Assembly (NCBI GenBank): GCA_910583775.1
Contig: CAJTYD010000003.1
Span: forward strand, 1 to 64,000
DNA: 64,000 nt
Origin: an uncultured Muribaculaceae bacterium
Lineage (GTDB): Bacteria; Bacteroidota; Bacteroidia; Bacteroidales; Muribaculaceae
Reading direction: 5' to 3'
Shown here: one piece after another, positions 26,351 to 36,219 of the stretch
How positions within the stretch are numbered: position 1 is the stretch's first letter
How the letters are laid out: every line of letters begins with the position of its first letter
The notes under the pieces: model-generated
What the model was told of the DNA's origin: nothing
The model's input: only the letters and a program-made list of their open reading frames with translations
The model's database searches: none
Translations under genes and position numbers: made by a program

Positions 26351-28322
26351 GAATTCACCAGATAAAACCGCGTCCTACCCTATGATGCCCCGCCGGTTCT
26401 TCCTCCCGACGTCGAAAGACGAGATTGAGGAATTGGGTTGGGAGCAGCCCGACATAATCCTGTTTTCCGGCGACGCCTACGTCGACCATCCGAGTTTCGG
26501 AGCCGCAGTTATAGGCAGAGTGCTCCAGCATGCAGGATACAAGGTCGCGATCGTGCCCCAGCCGAACTGGCGTGACGACCTGCGTGATTTCAGAAAACTC
26601 GGCAGTCCGCGCCTTTTCTTCGGCGTTTCGGCCGGAGCGATGGATTCGATGGTGAACCATTATACCGCCAACCGCCGGCTCCGGAGCGACGACGCATACA
26701 CTCCCGGCGGCCGACACGGGATGCGGCCCGACTACCCTACCATCGTCTATTCCAAAATATTGAAGGAGATTTACCCGAACGTACCGGTAATCGCGGGAGG
26801 CATCGAGGCCTCTCTGAGAAGAGTCGCGCATTATGACTACTGGCAGGATCGGCTAAGGCCATCCATACTTTGCGATGCTCCGGCGGATATGCTCGTTTAC
26901 GGCATGGGCGAGAGGACAATACTCGAGATTGCATCGCGCCTTGACAGAGGAGACAGCTTAGCCGACATGACCCAGATTCCGCAGACTGTGCTGTTTTCTT
27001 CGGAAATCCCGGGGAAAGACGACATCGTTCTCCATAGTTTCGAGGAGTGTCTCAAGGAAAAGAAGCTTCAGGCAGAGAACTTCAGACACGTTGAAGTGGA
27101 GTCGAACAAATACAGCGGCAAGACAATCTGGCAGTCGACAGGAGGAAGATACATCAGGATCAATCCCATGTATCCTCCTATGACAACGAGCGAAATAGAC
27201 GCCTCGTTCGACCTCCCCTATACACGCGTCCCCCATCCGAGATACAAAGGGAAACGGATTCCCGCATACGACATGATCCGCCATTCCGTCAACCTTCACA
27301 GAGGATGCTTCGGAGGATGCGCCTTCTGCACGATTTCAGCCCATCAGGGAAAATTCATCGCCTCCAGATCTAAGGAATCCATTTTGAAGGAGGTGAAGAA
27401 AATTTGCGAGATGCCTGATTTCAAAGGATATATATCGGATCTTGGGGGGCCTTCGGCAAATATGTACCGGATGGGCGGCAAGAACCCGGAAATATGCAAA
27501 AAGTGCACGAAGCCTTCGTGTCTGCATCCTGTGGTGTGTCCAAACCTCAACAATGACCATTCAGCGCTCCTCGACATTTATCATGCAGTAGATTCCCTCC
27601 CGGAGATAAAAAAATCATTTATCGGGAGCGGCGTCAGATACGATCTTGCCCTGGCTCATAATGACGACAAAAAAATCGGCGAGGTCAACAGAAAGTATGT
27701 CGAAGAACTTATTTCCTCTCATGTCAGCGGCCGCCTGAAAGTAGCTCCAGAACATACTTCCGACCGCGTTCTGGACATAATGCGCAAACCTTCGTTTTCT
27801 CTGTTCAGGAAATTCAAAGATATCTTCGACCGTCTGAATGAGAAACATGGCCTGAAGCAGCAGATTATCCCCTATTTCATTTCGTCCCATCCGGGATGTA
27901 CGGAAGAAGATATGGCTGAACTCGCCTGCATTACGAAGAGTCTCTCATTCCATCTGGAACAAGTTCAGGATTTCACTCCCACCCCCATGACCGTCGCCAC
28001 CGAGATTTATTATACAGGTTACCATCCTTATACTTCTGAAAAAATATTCACGGCGAAGACAGAGAGCGAAAAACTCGCCCAAAGGAAATTCTTCTTCTGG
28101 TACAAGCCTGAATACAGTCATGAAATAAGCGAATCTCTGAAAAGACTGAAGAGGCTTGACCTTCTCTCTCGTCTATATCCTAACCGATATTCTTCCCCCA
28201 AGGAACCAAGTCAGAGAAACAGGAGGCAGGAAAGATCCTCCGGCAATCGGGATAAGGGGGGAAATAATAAATTTCAGAATAAAACACACCTTTATAATTC
28301 AAAGTATAATAAGAAGAAGTAA
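26343..28322 (+). CDS. YgiQ family radical SAM protein
   Basis: A 659-residue radical SAM enzyme of the UPF0313/YgiQ group. The cluster motif is RGCFGGCAFCTISAHQG (CxxxCxxC) near residue 320, after an N-terminal B12-like domain. A cysteine group (CKKCTKPSCLHPVVCP) downstream may hold another metal site. The C-terminal 50 residues are basic and disordered (RNRRQERSSGNRDKGGN-type). Its reaction is not established. It is translationally coupled to uvrB by an 8-base overlap, a pairing that could reflect operon economy only. Confidence 0.85.
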   Translation: MDKNSPDKTASYPMMPRRFFLPTSKDEIEELGWEQPDIILFSGDAYVDHPSFGAAVIGRVLQHAGYKVAIVPQPNWRDDLRDFRKLGSPRLFFGVSAGAMDSMVNHYTANRRLRSDDAYTPGGRHGMRPDYPTIVYSKILKEIYPNVPVIAGGIEASLRRVAHYDYWQDRLRPSILCDAPADMLVYGMGERTILEIASRLDRGDSLADMTQIPQTVLFSSEIPGKDDIVLHSFEECLKEKKLQAENFRHVEVESNKYSGKTIWQSTGGRYIRINPMYPPMTTSEIDASFDLPYTRVPHPRYKGKRIPAYDMIRHSVNLHRGCFGGCAFCTISAHQGKFIASRSKESILKEVKKICEMPDFKGYISDLGGPSANMYRMGGKNPEICKKCTKPSCLHPVVCPNLNNDHSALLDIYHAVDSLPEIKKSFIGSGVRYDLALAHNDDKKIGEVNRKYVEELISSHVSGRLKVAPEHTSDRVLDIMRKPSFSLFRKFKDIFDRLNEKHGLKQQIIPYFISSHPGCTEEDMAELACITKSLSFHLEQVQDFTPTPMTVATEIYYTGYHPYTSEKIFTAKTESEKLAQRKFFFWYKPEYSHEISESLKRLKRLDLLSRLYPNRYSSPKEPSQRNRRQERSSGNRDKGGNNKFQNKTHLYNSKYNKKK

Positions 28323-28419
28323 CCCGGCGTTTCAGAATAAAGCAGAGTAGATTTCTTAGATAAGAAGAATTCCACCTCGCTTCCACATATCTGACCATAA
28401 TCATTTCAAATATTTATCT

Positions 28420-30570
28420 ATGAACAAATTAAAGCTAACCATGAGTGCTATGCTTATCCCATTGGCTTTTGCAGCCTGCGAAAAGGATAAAGAAAGCGAC
28501 GAGAAAGTGATTGAAAAGCCGGACCTGACCATAGTCGACGGCAAGATGACTCCGGAGATTCTCGAAGGTCTCGGGAGAATCGGCGAGGCTGTTCCTTCAC
28601 CCGACGGGAAGACCATCGCGTTTACACTGTCTTATTCAGACATCAAGGAGAATAAATCAAATGCAGAGATCTATGTCGTTCCCGCAGAGGGCGGTGAAAT
28701 CAAACGGCTCACGACATCGGCTCCGTCTGAGGGTAATATTCAGTGGATTGAAGGAGGGAAGAAACTCGCCTTCCTTAAATACGATAAAAAAAGCGAGGCT
28801 GCCCAGATTTTCGTTATGGATGCCGACGGAGGCAAAGCCAAGAGAGTCACGGACGTTGAAAACGGCATAGAATGCTTCGTCATTTCGCCCGATGGCAAAA
28901 AAGTGGTTTACTCCAGCCCTATCGACGCGTTCAATAAAGACGAGTCTCTTTTCGAAGGACTTCCGAAAACCTCAGGACGTGTCGTAGACGATCTGATGTA
29001 TAAACACTGGGATGAATGGGTAACCAAGATTCCACATCCTTTTGTAGCTGACTTTAACGATGATGAGATTGAAAACGCCATCGACATCATGGAGGGTGAA
29101 CCGTTCGAATGCCCGATGCGTCCCTTCGGAGCCGCCGAGTCGTTCTCCTGGGCTCCCGACAGCAAATCTCTCGTTTATGTCTCCCGCAAGCTCAAAGGAA
29201 AAGACTACGCTTTCTCAACAGACAGCAACATCTATCTCTATGACCTTGAGAAGAAGACGACAAAAACTCTGACAGAGGATATGCCCGGCTATGATACGGA
29301 TCCGGTTTTCTCCCCCGACGGCAGCAAACTCGCTTTCCTCTCCATGGCTACAGCGAAATTTGAGAGCGACAAGAAGCGTCTTATGGTGCTCGACATGAAA
29401 TCGGGTATGATGAAAGACCTTACCGAAAACTGGGATTACTGGCCTGAGAACATTTCATGGGCTCCGGATGGAAAATCAATCCTTTTCAACGGCTACTGCC
29501 AGGGAGTGTCGCCGGTATTCAGAATCAATACGTCCGATTGCAGAATCGATACTCTTGCAACCGGTATGTGTGACTTTACCGGCGTCAAGGCTCTCTCCGA
29601 AAGCAAGGCTGTGGTTCTTCGCCACTCGATGCAAAGTCCGAACGAGATCTGCATGGTGGAGGGTAACCAGGTGAAAGAGCTTACCTCGGTCAATAAAGAG
29701 GTTCTCTCTCAGCTCAAGCTCGGAGAGGTGAAAAAAGTGATGGTTCCGACAACCGATGGCAAAGAAATGCTTTGCTGGGAAATTCTTCCCTCCGATTTCG
29801 ATCCCAATAAGAAATATCCCGCACTCCTTTACTGCCAGGGAGGTCCTCAGCAGGCCGTAAGCCAGTTCTGGAGCAACCGTTGGAACTTCATGATTATGGC
29901 AGCCAACGGATATGTTGTCATAGCCCCTAACCGCAGAGGTCTCCCCGGATTCGGCACAGAATGGAACCGTCAGATCTCCGGCGATTACGGCGGCCAGAAC
30001 ATGCAGGATTATTTCTCTGCCACCGACTACATCAAATCGCGTCCATACGTGAATGCCGACAAAGTCGGAGCTATCGGCGCAAGCTACGGAGGTTTCTCTG
30101 TCTACTGGCTTGCAGGCCACAACGACGGCCGCTTCGCTGCCCTTATCGCTCACGCCGGTATCTTCAACCTTGAGGCTCAATATCTTGAGACCGAAGAGAT
30201 GTGGTTTGCCGACTTCGACCTTGGAGGCCCCTGGTGGGAAGAAGGCAATGCTGTGGCTCAGAAGACATACGCAAACTCGCCCCACCGTTTCGTGAACAAA
30301 TGGACTGCTCCTATCCTTGTCACAGTCGGTGAACTCGATTACCGCATTCTCGCTTCTCAGGGCATGATGGCCTTCAACGCGGCCAAGATGCACGGTCTCG
30401 AGGCTGAGATGCTTGTTTTCCCCGATGAGAACCACTGGGTGCTGAAACCGCAGAACGCGATACTCTGGCAGCGTGTATTCTTCCGATTCCTCGACAAATA
30501 TCTTAAAGACGGCGCAAACGCTTCATCCAATGAAGCAGCCGTCGAACCAGCGAAAGACAGCGCAAAATAA
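28420..30570 (+). CDS. S9 family dipeptidyl-peptidase-like lipoprotein (DPP5-type)
   Basis: A 716-residue serine peptidase of the prolyl oligopeptidase family. Residues 1-20 (ending LAFAAC) form a lipoprotein signal with Cys20 as lipid site, and the next residues are strongly charged (EKDKESDE). A seven-bladed beta-propeller (about 50-430) with repeated WAPDSKS/FSPDGSK blades precedes an alpha/beta hydrolase domain. The nucleophile is Ser555 in GASYGG, the acid is in GELDYR, and the histidine is in ENHWV. It resembles the DPP5/acylaminoacyl peptidase group that trims dipeptides with hydrophobic P1 residues. It is monocistronic and ends in a good terminator. Confidence 0.85.
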   Translation: MNKLKLTMSAMLIPLAFAACEKDKESDEKVIEKPDLTIVDGKMTPEILEGLGRIGEAVPSPDGKTIAFTLSYSDIKENKSNAEIYVVPAEGGEIKRLTTSAPSEGNIQWIEGGKKLAFLKYDKKSEAAQIFVMDADGGKAKRVTDVENGIECFVISPDGKKVVYSSPIDAFNKDESLFEGLPKTSGRVVDDLMYKHWDEWVTKIPHPFVADFNDDEIENAIDIMEGEPFECPMRPFGAAESFSWAPDSKSLVYVSRKLKGKDYAFSTDSNIYLYDLEKKTTKTLTEDMPGYDTDPVFSPDGSKLAFLSMATAKFESDKKRLMVLDMKSGMMKDLTENWDYWPENISWAPDGKSILFNGYCQGVSPVFRINTSDCRIDTLATGMCDFTGVKALSESKAVVLRHSMQSPNEICMVEGNQVKELTSVNKEVLSQLKLGEVKKVMVPTTDGKEMLCWEILPSDFDPNKKYPALLYCQGGPQQAVSQFWSNRWNFMIMAANGYVVIAPNRRGLPGFGTEWNRQISGDYGGQNMQDYFSATDYIKSRPYVNADKVGAIGASYGGFSVYWLAGHNDGRFAALIAHAGIFNLEAQYLETEEMWFADFDLGGPWWEEGNAVAQKTYANSPHRFVNKWTAPILVTVGELDYRILASQGMMAFNAAKMHGLEAEMLVFPDENHWVLKPQNAILWQRVFFRFLDKYLKDGANASSNEAAVEPAKDSAK

Positions 30571-30593
30571 GACAACCGTAACTTATACATATA

Positions 30594-30634
30594 CAATGCC
30601 GTTCCCCGAACCGGGAGCGGCATTGTTTTGTTTC
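30594..30634 (+). terminator. Rho-independent terminator after the S9 peptidase
   Basis: CAATGCCG (30594-30601) pairs with CGGCATTG (30618-30625), with an inner TCCC/GGGA stem, followed by TTTTGTTT. Confidence 0.75.
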
Positions 30635-30693
30635 AGAAATATCAGGACCGCCACGGTTCAATATACCGCCGGCGTCCTTTTCCAGAACACGAC

Positions 30694-30715
30694 ATACCTA
30701 TAAGTAGGTATTTTT
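30694..30715 (+). terminator. second terminator-like hairpin before feoAB
   Basis: ATACCTA and TAGGTAT form a perfect 7-bp stem with a TAAG loop, followed directly by TTTT. It lies between the peptidase terminator and the feoAB -7 box, so it may be a backup terminator. Confidence 0.45.
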
Positions 30716-30759
30716 AACTTCTGTTTTCCGCCGGAAGTCATCCTTTGGACAGAAAGTAT

Positions 30760-30767
30760 TAAATTTG
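30760..30767 (+). promoter_or_regulatory. -7 box of feoAB
   Basis: TAAATTTG matches the -7 consensus about 35 bases before the feoAB ATG. No TTTG was found at the -33 spacing. No Fur box could be called with confidence. Confidence 0.45.
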
Positions 30768-30802
30768 TATTCTGATAGAATTATTAAGCGATTCTCCACT
30801 AT

Positions 30803-33241
30803 ATGAGATTATCGGAACTTAAGCCCGGAGAAACCGGAGTCATAACGAAAATATTGGGACACGGAGCCTTTCGCAAACGTGTCATGGAGATGGGATTCGT
30901 AAGAGGCAGAGAAGTAAGGACTGTCTTGAACGCCCCTCTTCAGGATCCTGTCAAATATGCCCTGATGGATTATGAAGTCTCCCTGAGAAAAGCGGAGGCA
31001 TTCCTTATAGAGGTCGAGCCCCTGAGCGTATGGGAAAGCGCCAAGACCCACGTCGACGCCATGACGCAGGACCACGACGAGACCACCGAACATCTTAGAA
31101 AGGACAAAATCATAAACATCGCCCTGATCGGCAATCCGAATTGCGGAAAGACATCCCTTTTCAATATGGTTTCCGGCGCCCACGAGCATGTCGGAAACTA
31201 TGCCGGAGTCACGGTTGGCGCCAAGGAGGGGACCTTAAGACACAAAGGATACCGACTGAATATCGTCGACCTGCCGGGCACTTACTCCCTTTCTGCATAT
31301 TCTCCTGAAGAACTATATGTGATGAGATATCTCAGGGAGGAGACTCCCGATGTGATAGTCAATGTCGTTGTGGCTTCCAATCTCGAGCGCAATCTTTACC
31401 TAACAACCGAACTGATCGACATGAACCGATCGATGATCATCGACCTTAACATGTTCGACGAGTTGCAGAAGAGCGGCGCTGAACTCGACTTCAAGAATCT
31501 TGGCAAAATGCTCGGGGTGCCCATTGTGCCGACTATCGCATCTACCGGCTATGGAATCGAAAATCTTCTCGACACCATAGTGGAAGTCTACGAGATGAGG
31601 AATCCGGACACCCGCCACATTCATGTCAAGATGAATCCGGAAATCGAACATGCCATCTCAGTTCTGAAGGATGAATTCAAGAAAGACCATTCAATCTCCC
31701 ATCATTTCTCTCCCCGCTTTCTGGCAATCAAGTTTCTCGAGAACGACCCGGAAATCGATCATCTTCTGAGCGAGTATCCGCAATATGAAAAATGGAAAGA
31801 GATCAGAAATGATGAGGAACAGCGCGTCAGGAAGAATCTCGGCGAAGACATAGCTTCGGCCATAGCTTCTGAAAAATACGGTTTCATCAACGGTGCCCTG
31901 AAAGAGAATATGGCCGGGAATATAACGAAAGAGGAAAAGTCGACCAAGATCATCGATACTTTCGTCACCAACAAACTGTTCGGGTTTCCTATTTTCCTCG
32001 CGGTGATGTGGCTGATGTTCTGGGCTACGTTCGAACTCGGATCCTACCCGATGGAATGGATTGAATCGCTCGTTTCATGGATCTCGAGTCTTATAGGCGA
32101 CTATATGGCTGACGGACCGCTGAAAGACCTGCTGCTTGACGGCGTGATCGGAGGAGTGGGAGGAGTAATAGTCTTTCTTCCCAATATTCTTATCCTCTAC
32201 GCCTTTATCTCATTCATGGAGGATTCGGGATATATGGCGCGAGTGGCCTTCATCATGGACAAGCTCATGCATAAGATGGGATTGCATGGCAAATCATTCA
32301 TTCCCCTTGTGATGGGTTTCGGATGCAATGTTCCCGCCATCATGTCGACAAGAATCATCGAAAGCAGATCAAGCCGGCTAATCACGATCCTTATAAATCC
32401 TTTTATCAGTTGCTCGGCAAGAATACCGATCTTCGTTCTTCTTGTAGGAGCATTCTTTCCACGTCACGGAGCCTGGTTCTTCGTCGGACTCTACACTTTA
32501 GGAATTCTTATAGCCGTCCTGACCGCCCGACTGCTTCGCAAATTCTGGTTCAAGGCTGACGAGACCCCTTTCGTCATGGAACTACCTCCATACCGAATGC
32601 CGACCGCCAAAGCCACAATACGCAACATGTGGTCGAAAGCATCCCAGTATCTCCGCAAGATGGGAGGGCTTATTCTGGTTGCATCCATTATAATATGGGC
32701 TTTGTCTTATTTCCCCCACTATACTGAGAACGACATTCCTGAAACCTACAGGGCCCAGGTTATTGGCGAGATCCCGACTGCCACCCTCGATTCAGTGAAC
32801 TCGGAAACCATAAACAGGCAACTTGTGAACGAATACCAGCAGAGCAACTCGATTCTCGGACATATAGGCAAATTCATGGAGCCCGTGATGGAACCTATGG
32901 ATCTTGGATGGAAGCCGTGCGTTTCGCTTATTGCCGGATCTGCCGCCAAAGAGGTGGTCGTATCCACGCTCGGCGTCCTTTATGTCGGTGACGACGATGC
33001 CGAAGCTCTTTCTGAAAGGCTCAAGACTCCTTCTCCGCTTACAGGAAAGACTCCCTTCACACCGGCCTCGGCTATCGCCTTCATGGTTTTCGTGCTGATT
33101 TATTTCCCATGCATAGCCACGCTTGCAGCGATCACACGCGAGACCGGTTCATGGAAATATACCGCATTCTCCATGATATACAACACCACCGTGGCCTGGA
33201 TCATGGCGTTCATCGCATACCGGATAGCCATCCTGTTCTGA
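30803..33241 (+). CDS. feoB: FeoA-FeoB fusion ferrous iron transporter
   Basis: An 812-residue fusion. Residues 1-73 are a FeoA (SH3-like) domain (LSELKPGETGVITKI). A GTPase domain follows, with G1 GNPNCGKTS (110-118), G2 in NYAGVTV, G3 DLPG and G4 NMFD (216-219). The C-terminal membrane part has two Gate motifs, including GFGCNVPAIMSTR and NPFISCSARIPIF. It imports Fe2+ across the inner membrane. The fusion is usual in Bacteroidota. Two residues look unusual: Val190 in NVVVASNLERN, where relatives have Asp, and Asp214 in IIDLNMFD, where relatives have Ala. It is a single gene facing clpC across a strong terminator. Confidence 0.95.
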   Translation: MRLSELKPGETGVITKILGHGAFRKRVMEMGFVRGREVRTVLNAPLQDPVKYALMDYEVSLRKAEAFLIEVEPLSVWESAKTHVDAMTQDHDETTEHLRKDKIINIALIGNPNCGKTSLFNMVSGAHEHVGNYAGVTVGAKEGTLRHKGYRLNIVDLPGTYSLSAYSPEELYVMRYLREETPDVIVNVVVASNLERNLYLTTELIDMNRSMIIDLNMFDELQKSGAELDFKNLGKMLGVPIVPTIASTGYGIENLLDTIVEVYEMRNPDTRHIHVKMNPEIEHAISVLKDEFKKDHSISHHFSPRFLAIKFLENDPEIDHLLSEYPQYEKWKEIRNDEEQRVRKNLGEDIASAIASEKYGFINGALKENMAGNITKEEKSTKIIDTFVTNKLFGFPIFLAVMWLMFWATFELGSYPMEWIESLVSWISSLIGDYMADGPLKDLLLDGVIGGVGGVIVFLPNILILYAFISFMEDSGYMARVAFIMDKLMHKMGLHGKSFIPLVMGFGCNVPAIMSTRIIESRSSRLITILINPFISCSARIPIFVLLVGAFFPRHGAWFFVGLYTLGILIAVLTARLLRKFWFKADETPFVMELPPYRMPTAKATIRNMWSKASQYLRKMGGLILVASIIIWALSYFPHYTENDIPETYRAQVIGEIPTATLDSVNSETINRQLVNEYQQSNSILGHIGKFMEPVMEPMDLGWKPCVSLIAGSAAKEVVVSTLGVLYVGDDDAEALSERLKTPSPLTGKTPFTPASAIAFMVFVLIYFPCIATLAAITRETGSWKYTAFSMIYNTTVAWIMAFIAYRIAILF

Positions 33242-33281
33242 TAAACCATCATTGCAACCTTTACGGCCAACAACCGTAATA

Positions 33282-33326
33282 TTAACGCCGGAATCGCAGC
33301 CTTAAAACTGTCGATTCCGGCGTTAA
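33282..33326. terminator. bidirectional terminator between feoAB and clpC
   Basis: A perfect 15-bp stem, TTAACGCCGGAATCG (33282-33296) with its complement at 33312-33326, followed by TTTTATTTT on the plus strand. A further dyad, GAGAACTG/CAGTTCTC, lies at 33351-33367, nearer the end of clpC. Confidence 0.8.
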
Positions 33327-33379
33327 CTTTTATTTTAAACCCTCCTTCTTGAGAACTGTCAGTTCTCCTCCAGAAAAAA

Positions 33380-35935
33380 TCAATCCTCCACAAGAGGGTT
33401 ATATTCTATTGTCAGCTTATCGTCACCCTCTTTGTATCCTACGTTTATCACTCCTCCGATCTTGCCCTCGGCATTCAGCTGGAGCATAAGCTCGGCGAGT
33501 TCATCCTCAAGATACTTCTGGATCGCCCTTTTTAAAGGACGGGCACCGAAATTCCTGTCATATCCTTTTTCCGACAGGAAATCCTTAGCCTCCTTCGAAA
33601 GGCTGAGCTTGAATCCAAGTTTCTCGACTCTGGAGTAGAAATCATTCAGTTCGATGTCTATGATTTCGAAAATAGATTCCTTCGTAAGTTGGTCGAACAT
33701 TATGATATCGTCCACGCGGTTGAGGAATTCAGGACTGAATGCCTTGTTCAGGGCCTTCGAGATCACTCCCTGCGACTGCTCCTTGGTCATCACCTCGGTA
33801 TTGAATCCGATTCCGGATCCGAAATCCTTAAGCTGACGGGAACCGACGTTACTCGTCATGATCAGGATCGTATTCTTGAAATCGATCTTACGGCCAAGAG
33901 AATCGGTGAGACGGCCTTCGTCCATAACCTGGAGAAGAAGGTTGAACACATCGGGATGAGCTTTCTCAATCTCATCGAGAAGCACAACGGAATAAGGACG
34001 ACGACGAACTTTCTCCGTCAGCTGTCCACCCTCTTCATATCCTACATATCCCGGAGGCGCACCGACAAGTCGCGACACCGTGAATTTCTCCATAAACTCA
34101 CTCATATCCATACGGATCAGAGAATCGGAAGAATCAAAGAGATATTCCGAAAGTTTCTTGGCGAGATGCGTCTTTCCGACACCTGTAGGGCCGAGGAACA
34201 TGAACACACCGATAGGCTTCTCGGGGTCCTTGAGTCCGATTCGGTTGCGCTGTATCGCCTTTACCACCTTCCGGATCGCGTCATCCTGACCGATCACGGC
34301 CCCTTTCAAAGCTTCTCTCATCTTAAGGAGTCGGGTACCCTCTTCCTGGGCGATTCTCTGGGTGGGCACTCCTGTCATCATGGCGACGACTTCCGCCACC
34401 TTCTCCTCGTTCACCTCCTGACGCTGACTGTCGAGAGATTTTTCCCAGTTAACCTTCGCCTTTTCAAGCTCATCCTTTTTCGTGGCGACCTGATCGCGAA
34501 GAGAGGCAGCCAGCTCATAATCCTGGGCCTTTGCTGCATCGAGCTTCTTCTGAGTAAGCTCATCGACCTCCTTCTCGAGTTTCTCGATCTCCTCCGGAAC
34601 CACGATGTTGGTGATATGCACGCGGCTTCCGGCCTCGTCAAGGGCGTCGAGTGCCTTGTCGGGGAAATTCCTGTCGCTGACATATCTTTCCGTCAGATTC
34701 ACGCAGGCCTCGAGAGCCTCGTCAGTATAACTCACATTGTGATGGTCCTCATATTTGCCTCTCACGTGTCTGAGAATCTCGAGAGTCTCCTCCGGAGATG
34801 TAGGTTCGACCATAACTTTCTGAAAACGACGTTCGAGCGCACCGTCCTTCTCGATGTTCTGACGGTATTCGTCAAGAGTAGTGGCGCCGATACACTGGAT
34901 CTCGCCTCTGGCCAGAGCCGGCTTGAGGATGTTGGCGGCATCCATTGTTCCGGGAGCGCTTCCGGCACCCACAATGGTATGAAGCTCATCGATAAAGAGG
35001 ATAATATCGGGATTCTTGGTGAGCTCGTCGAGGACGGCCTTGATCCTTTCCTCGAACTGCCCTCTGTATTTCGTACCGGCAACCATTCCTGCGAGATCAA
35101 GCCCGATCACCCTTTTGTCAAAAAGAATTCTCGAAACCTTTCTCTGGGTGATTCTCAAAGCGAGACCCTCGACAATGGCTGATTTCCCGACACCGGGCTC
35201 ACCTATCAATACAGGGTTGTTCTTCTTTCTTCTCGAGAGAATCTGAGCCAGGCGCTCGATCTCGTTCTCCCGGCCTACAACAGGATCGAGTCTGCCCTCG
35301 GAAGCAGCCTTGGTCATATCATATCCGAACTTATCGAGAGCAGGAGTATCGCTCTTGGGAGCCTTTCTGGAACCCTTCTCCGATTTCTCGTCACCCGATT
35401 TTCTTTCTGCGCCGAAAGGATAATCATCATCATCCTCGTCATCATGGCTGTAATCCTCTTTTCCCGAGACAGGGGGCATCCCCATCGGGCCGAAACTCTG
35501 GATCGAGATGTCGAAATTGAGATACTGGTCTTTGATCTGGCGTAAAACCTCGCTGTTCATACAGTTCTTATCATGAATCAAGGCAAGGAGAATATGTTCG
35601 CTGCCTATTACGATAGAATTCATCTTGCGGGCCTCCGAAGTAGCGAGCTGCAACTGACGGATCACGGCAAGGCTGATCTTATACTGCTGTTCGAATAATG
35701 TAGTTGTCTCTTCAGATACATGTGGCTCCGAAAGATATTCCTCAAGTTCCGACTGAATCTTATCGATGGGCACATGCAGCTGGTTTAAGATTCTAAAAGC
35801 GTAACCATCTTTGTTTTTGATGGATGCGAGCACAATATGCTCGCAGGAAATGAAGGGGGCGTTAAATCTCTGCGCCTCCTTGTAACCAAGCTCAAGAATC
35901 GGTCTGAATTGCTTAGAATAATCGTTTTTCATCAA
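33380..35935 (-). CDS. clpC: Clp protease ATP-binding subunit ClpC
   Basis: An 851-residue AAA+ unfoldase that feeds proteins to ClpP. An N-terminal Clp-N double repeat (residues 1-145), an acidic linker ([13 protein letters not shown]), a first ATPase (GEPGVGKSA), a middle coiled-coil with the UVR-like [14 protein letters not shown], and a second ATPase ([10 protein letters not shown]) are in order. The C-terminal hydrophobic loop region for ClpP docking is expected in the second ATPase. It is transcribed alone, divergent from gyrA; a minus-strand -7 box TAAATTTG lies at 35976-35983. Confidence 0.95.
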   Translation of the reverse strand: MMKNDYSKQFRPILELGYKEAQRFNAPFISCEHIVLASIKNKDGYAFRILNQLHVPIDKIQSELEEYLSEPHVSEETTTLFEQQYKISLAVIRQLQLATSEARKMNSIVIGSEHILLALIHDKNCMNSEVLRQIKDQYLNFDISIQSFGPMGMPPVSGKEDYSHDDEDDDDYPFGAERKSGDEKSEKGSRKAPKSDTPALDKFGYDMTKAASEGRLDPVVGRENEIERLAQILSRRKKNNPVLIGEPGVGKSAIVEGLALRITQRKVSRILFDKRVIGLDLAGMVAGTKYRGQFEERIKAVLDELTKNPDIILFIDELHTIVGAGSAPGTMDAANILKPALARGEIQCIGATTLDEYRQNIEKDGALERRFQKVMVEPTSPEETLEILRHVRGKYEDHHNVSYTDEALEACVNLTERYVSDRNFPDKALDALDEAGSRVHITNIVVPEEIEKLEKEVDELTQKKLDAAKAQDYELAASLRDQVATKKDELEKAKVNWEKSLDSQRQEVNEEKVAEVVAMMTGVPTQRIAQEEGTRLLKMREALKGAVIGQDDAIRKVVKAIQRNRIGLKDPEKPIGVFMFLGPTGVGKTHLAKKLSEYLFDSSDSLIRMDMSEFMEKFTVSRLVGAPPGYVGYEEGGQLTEKVRRRPYSVVLLDEIEKAHPDVFNLLLQVMDEGRLTDSLGRKIDFKNTILIMTSNVGSRQLKDFGSGIGFNTEVMTKEQSQGVISKALNKAFSPEFLNRVDDIIMFDQLTKESIFEIIDIELNDFYSRVEKLGFKLSLSKEAKDFLSEKGYDRNFGARPLKRAIQKYLEDELAELMLQLNAEGKIGGVINVGYKEGDDKLTIEYNPLVED

Positions 35936-35975
35936 TATCCTTTCTATTTATCTAAACCTATAACAAAATCTATGC

Positions 35976-35983
35976 CAAATTTA
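35976..35983 (-). promoter_or_regulatory. -7 box of clpC
   Basis: The minus strand reads TAAATTTG about 40 bases upstream of the clpC start codon. The -33 element is not recognisable. No CIRCE or CtsR site was seen. Confidence 0.4.
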
Positions 35984-36107
35984 CTAAAAATATACTTTCA
36001 AGCCATGTCCGATCACATTCCTCCCGCCTCAAATTAAACATTATTATACATGGAGAGGATGCTATGACAAATAGGGAAAGGAAGAGAGCCGAAATGAGTT
36101 TAAAAAT

Positions 36108-36138
36108 TTTGCCGTTTTGAGAAATTATTGTAATTTTG
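36108..36138 (+). promoter_or_regulatory. promoter of gyrA
   Basis: TTTG (36108-36111) and TAATTTTG (36131-36138) are 19 bp apart, a full consensus match. Transcription should start near 36143, giving a leader of about 77 bases that contains a small GAGGC/GCCTC hairpin (36184-36199). Confidence 0.65.
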
Positions 36139-36219
36139 TAAGAAGGATTATAGGCATTGACACAATGCAGGATTCGGGGCAATGAGGCCAAGTTGCCTCG
36201 CCTAAAAGAAAACTTAAAA

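Noticed and set aside
33689..35182. 497-codon plus-strand frame opposite clpC
   Set aside because: It mirrors the codon bias of clpC, whose product is a complete and conserved ClpC; the antisense product has no recognisable domain.
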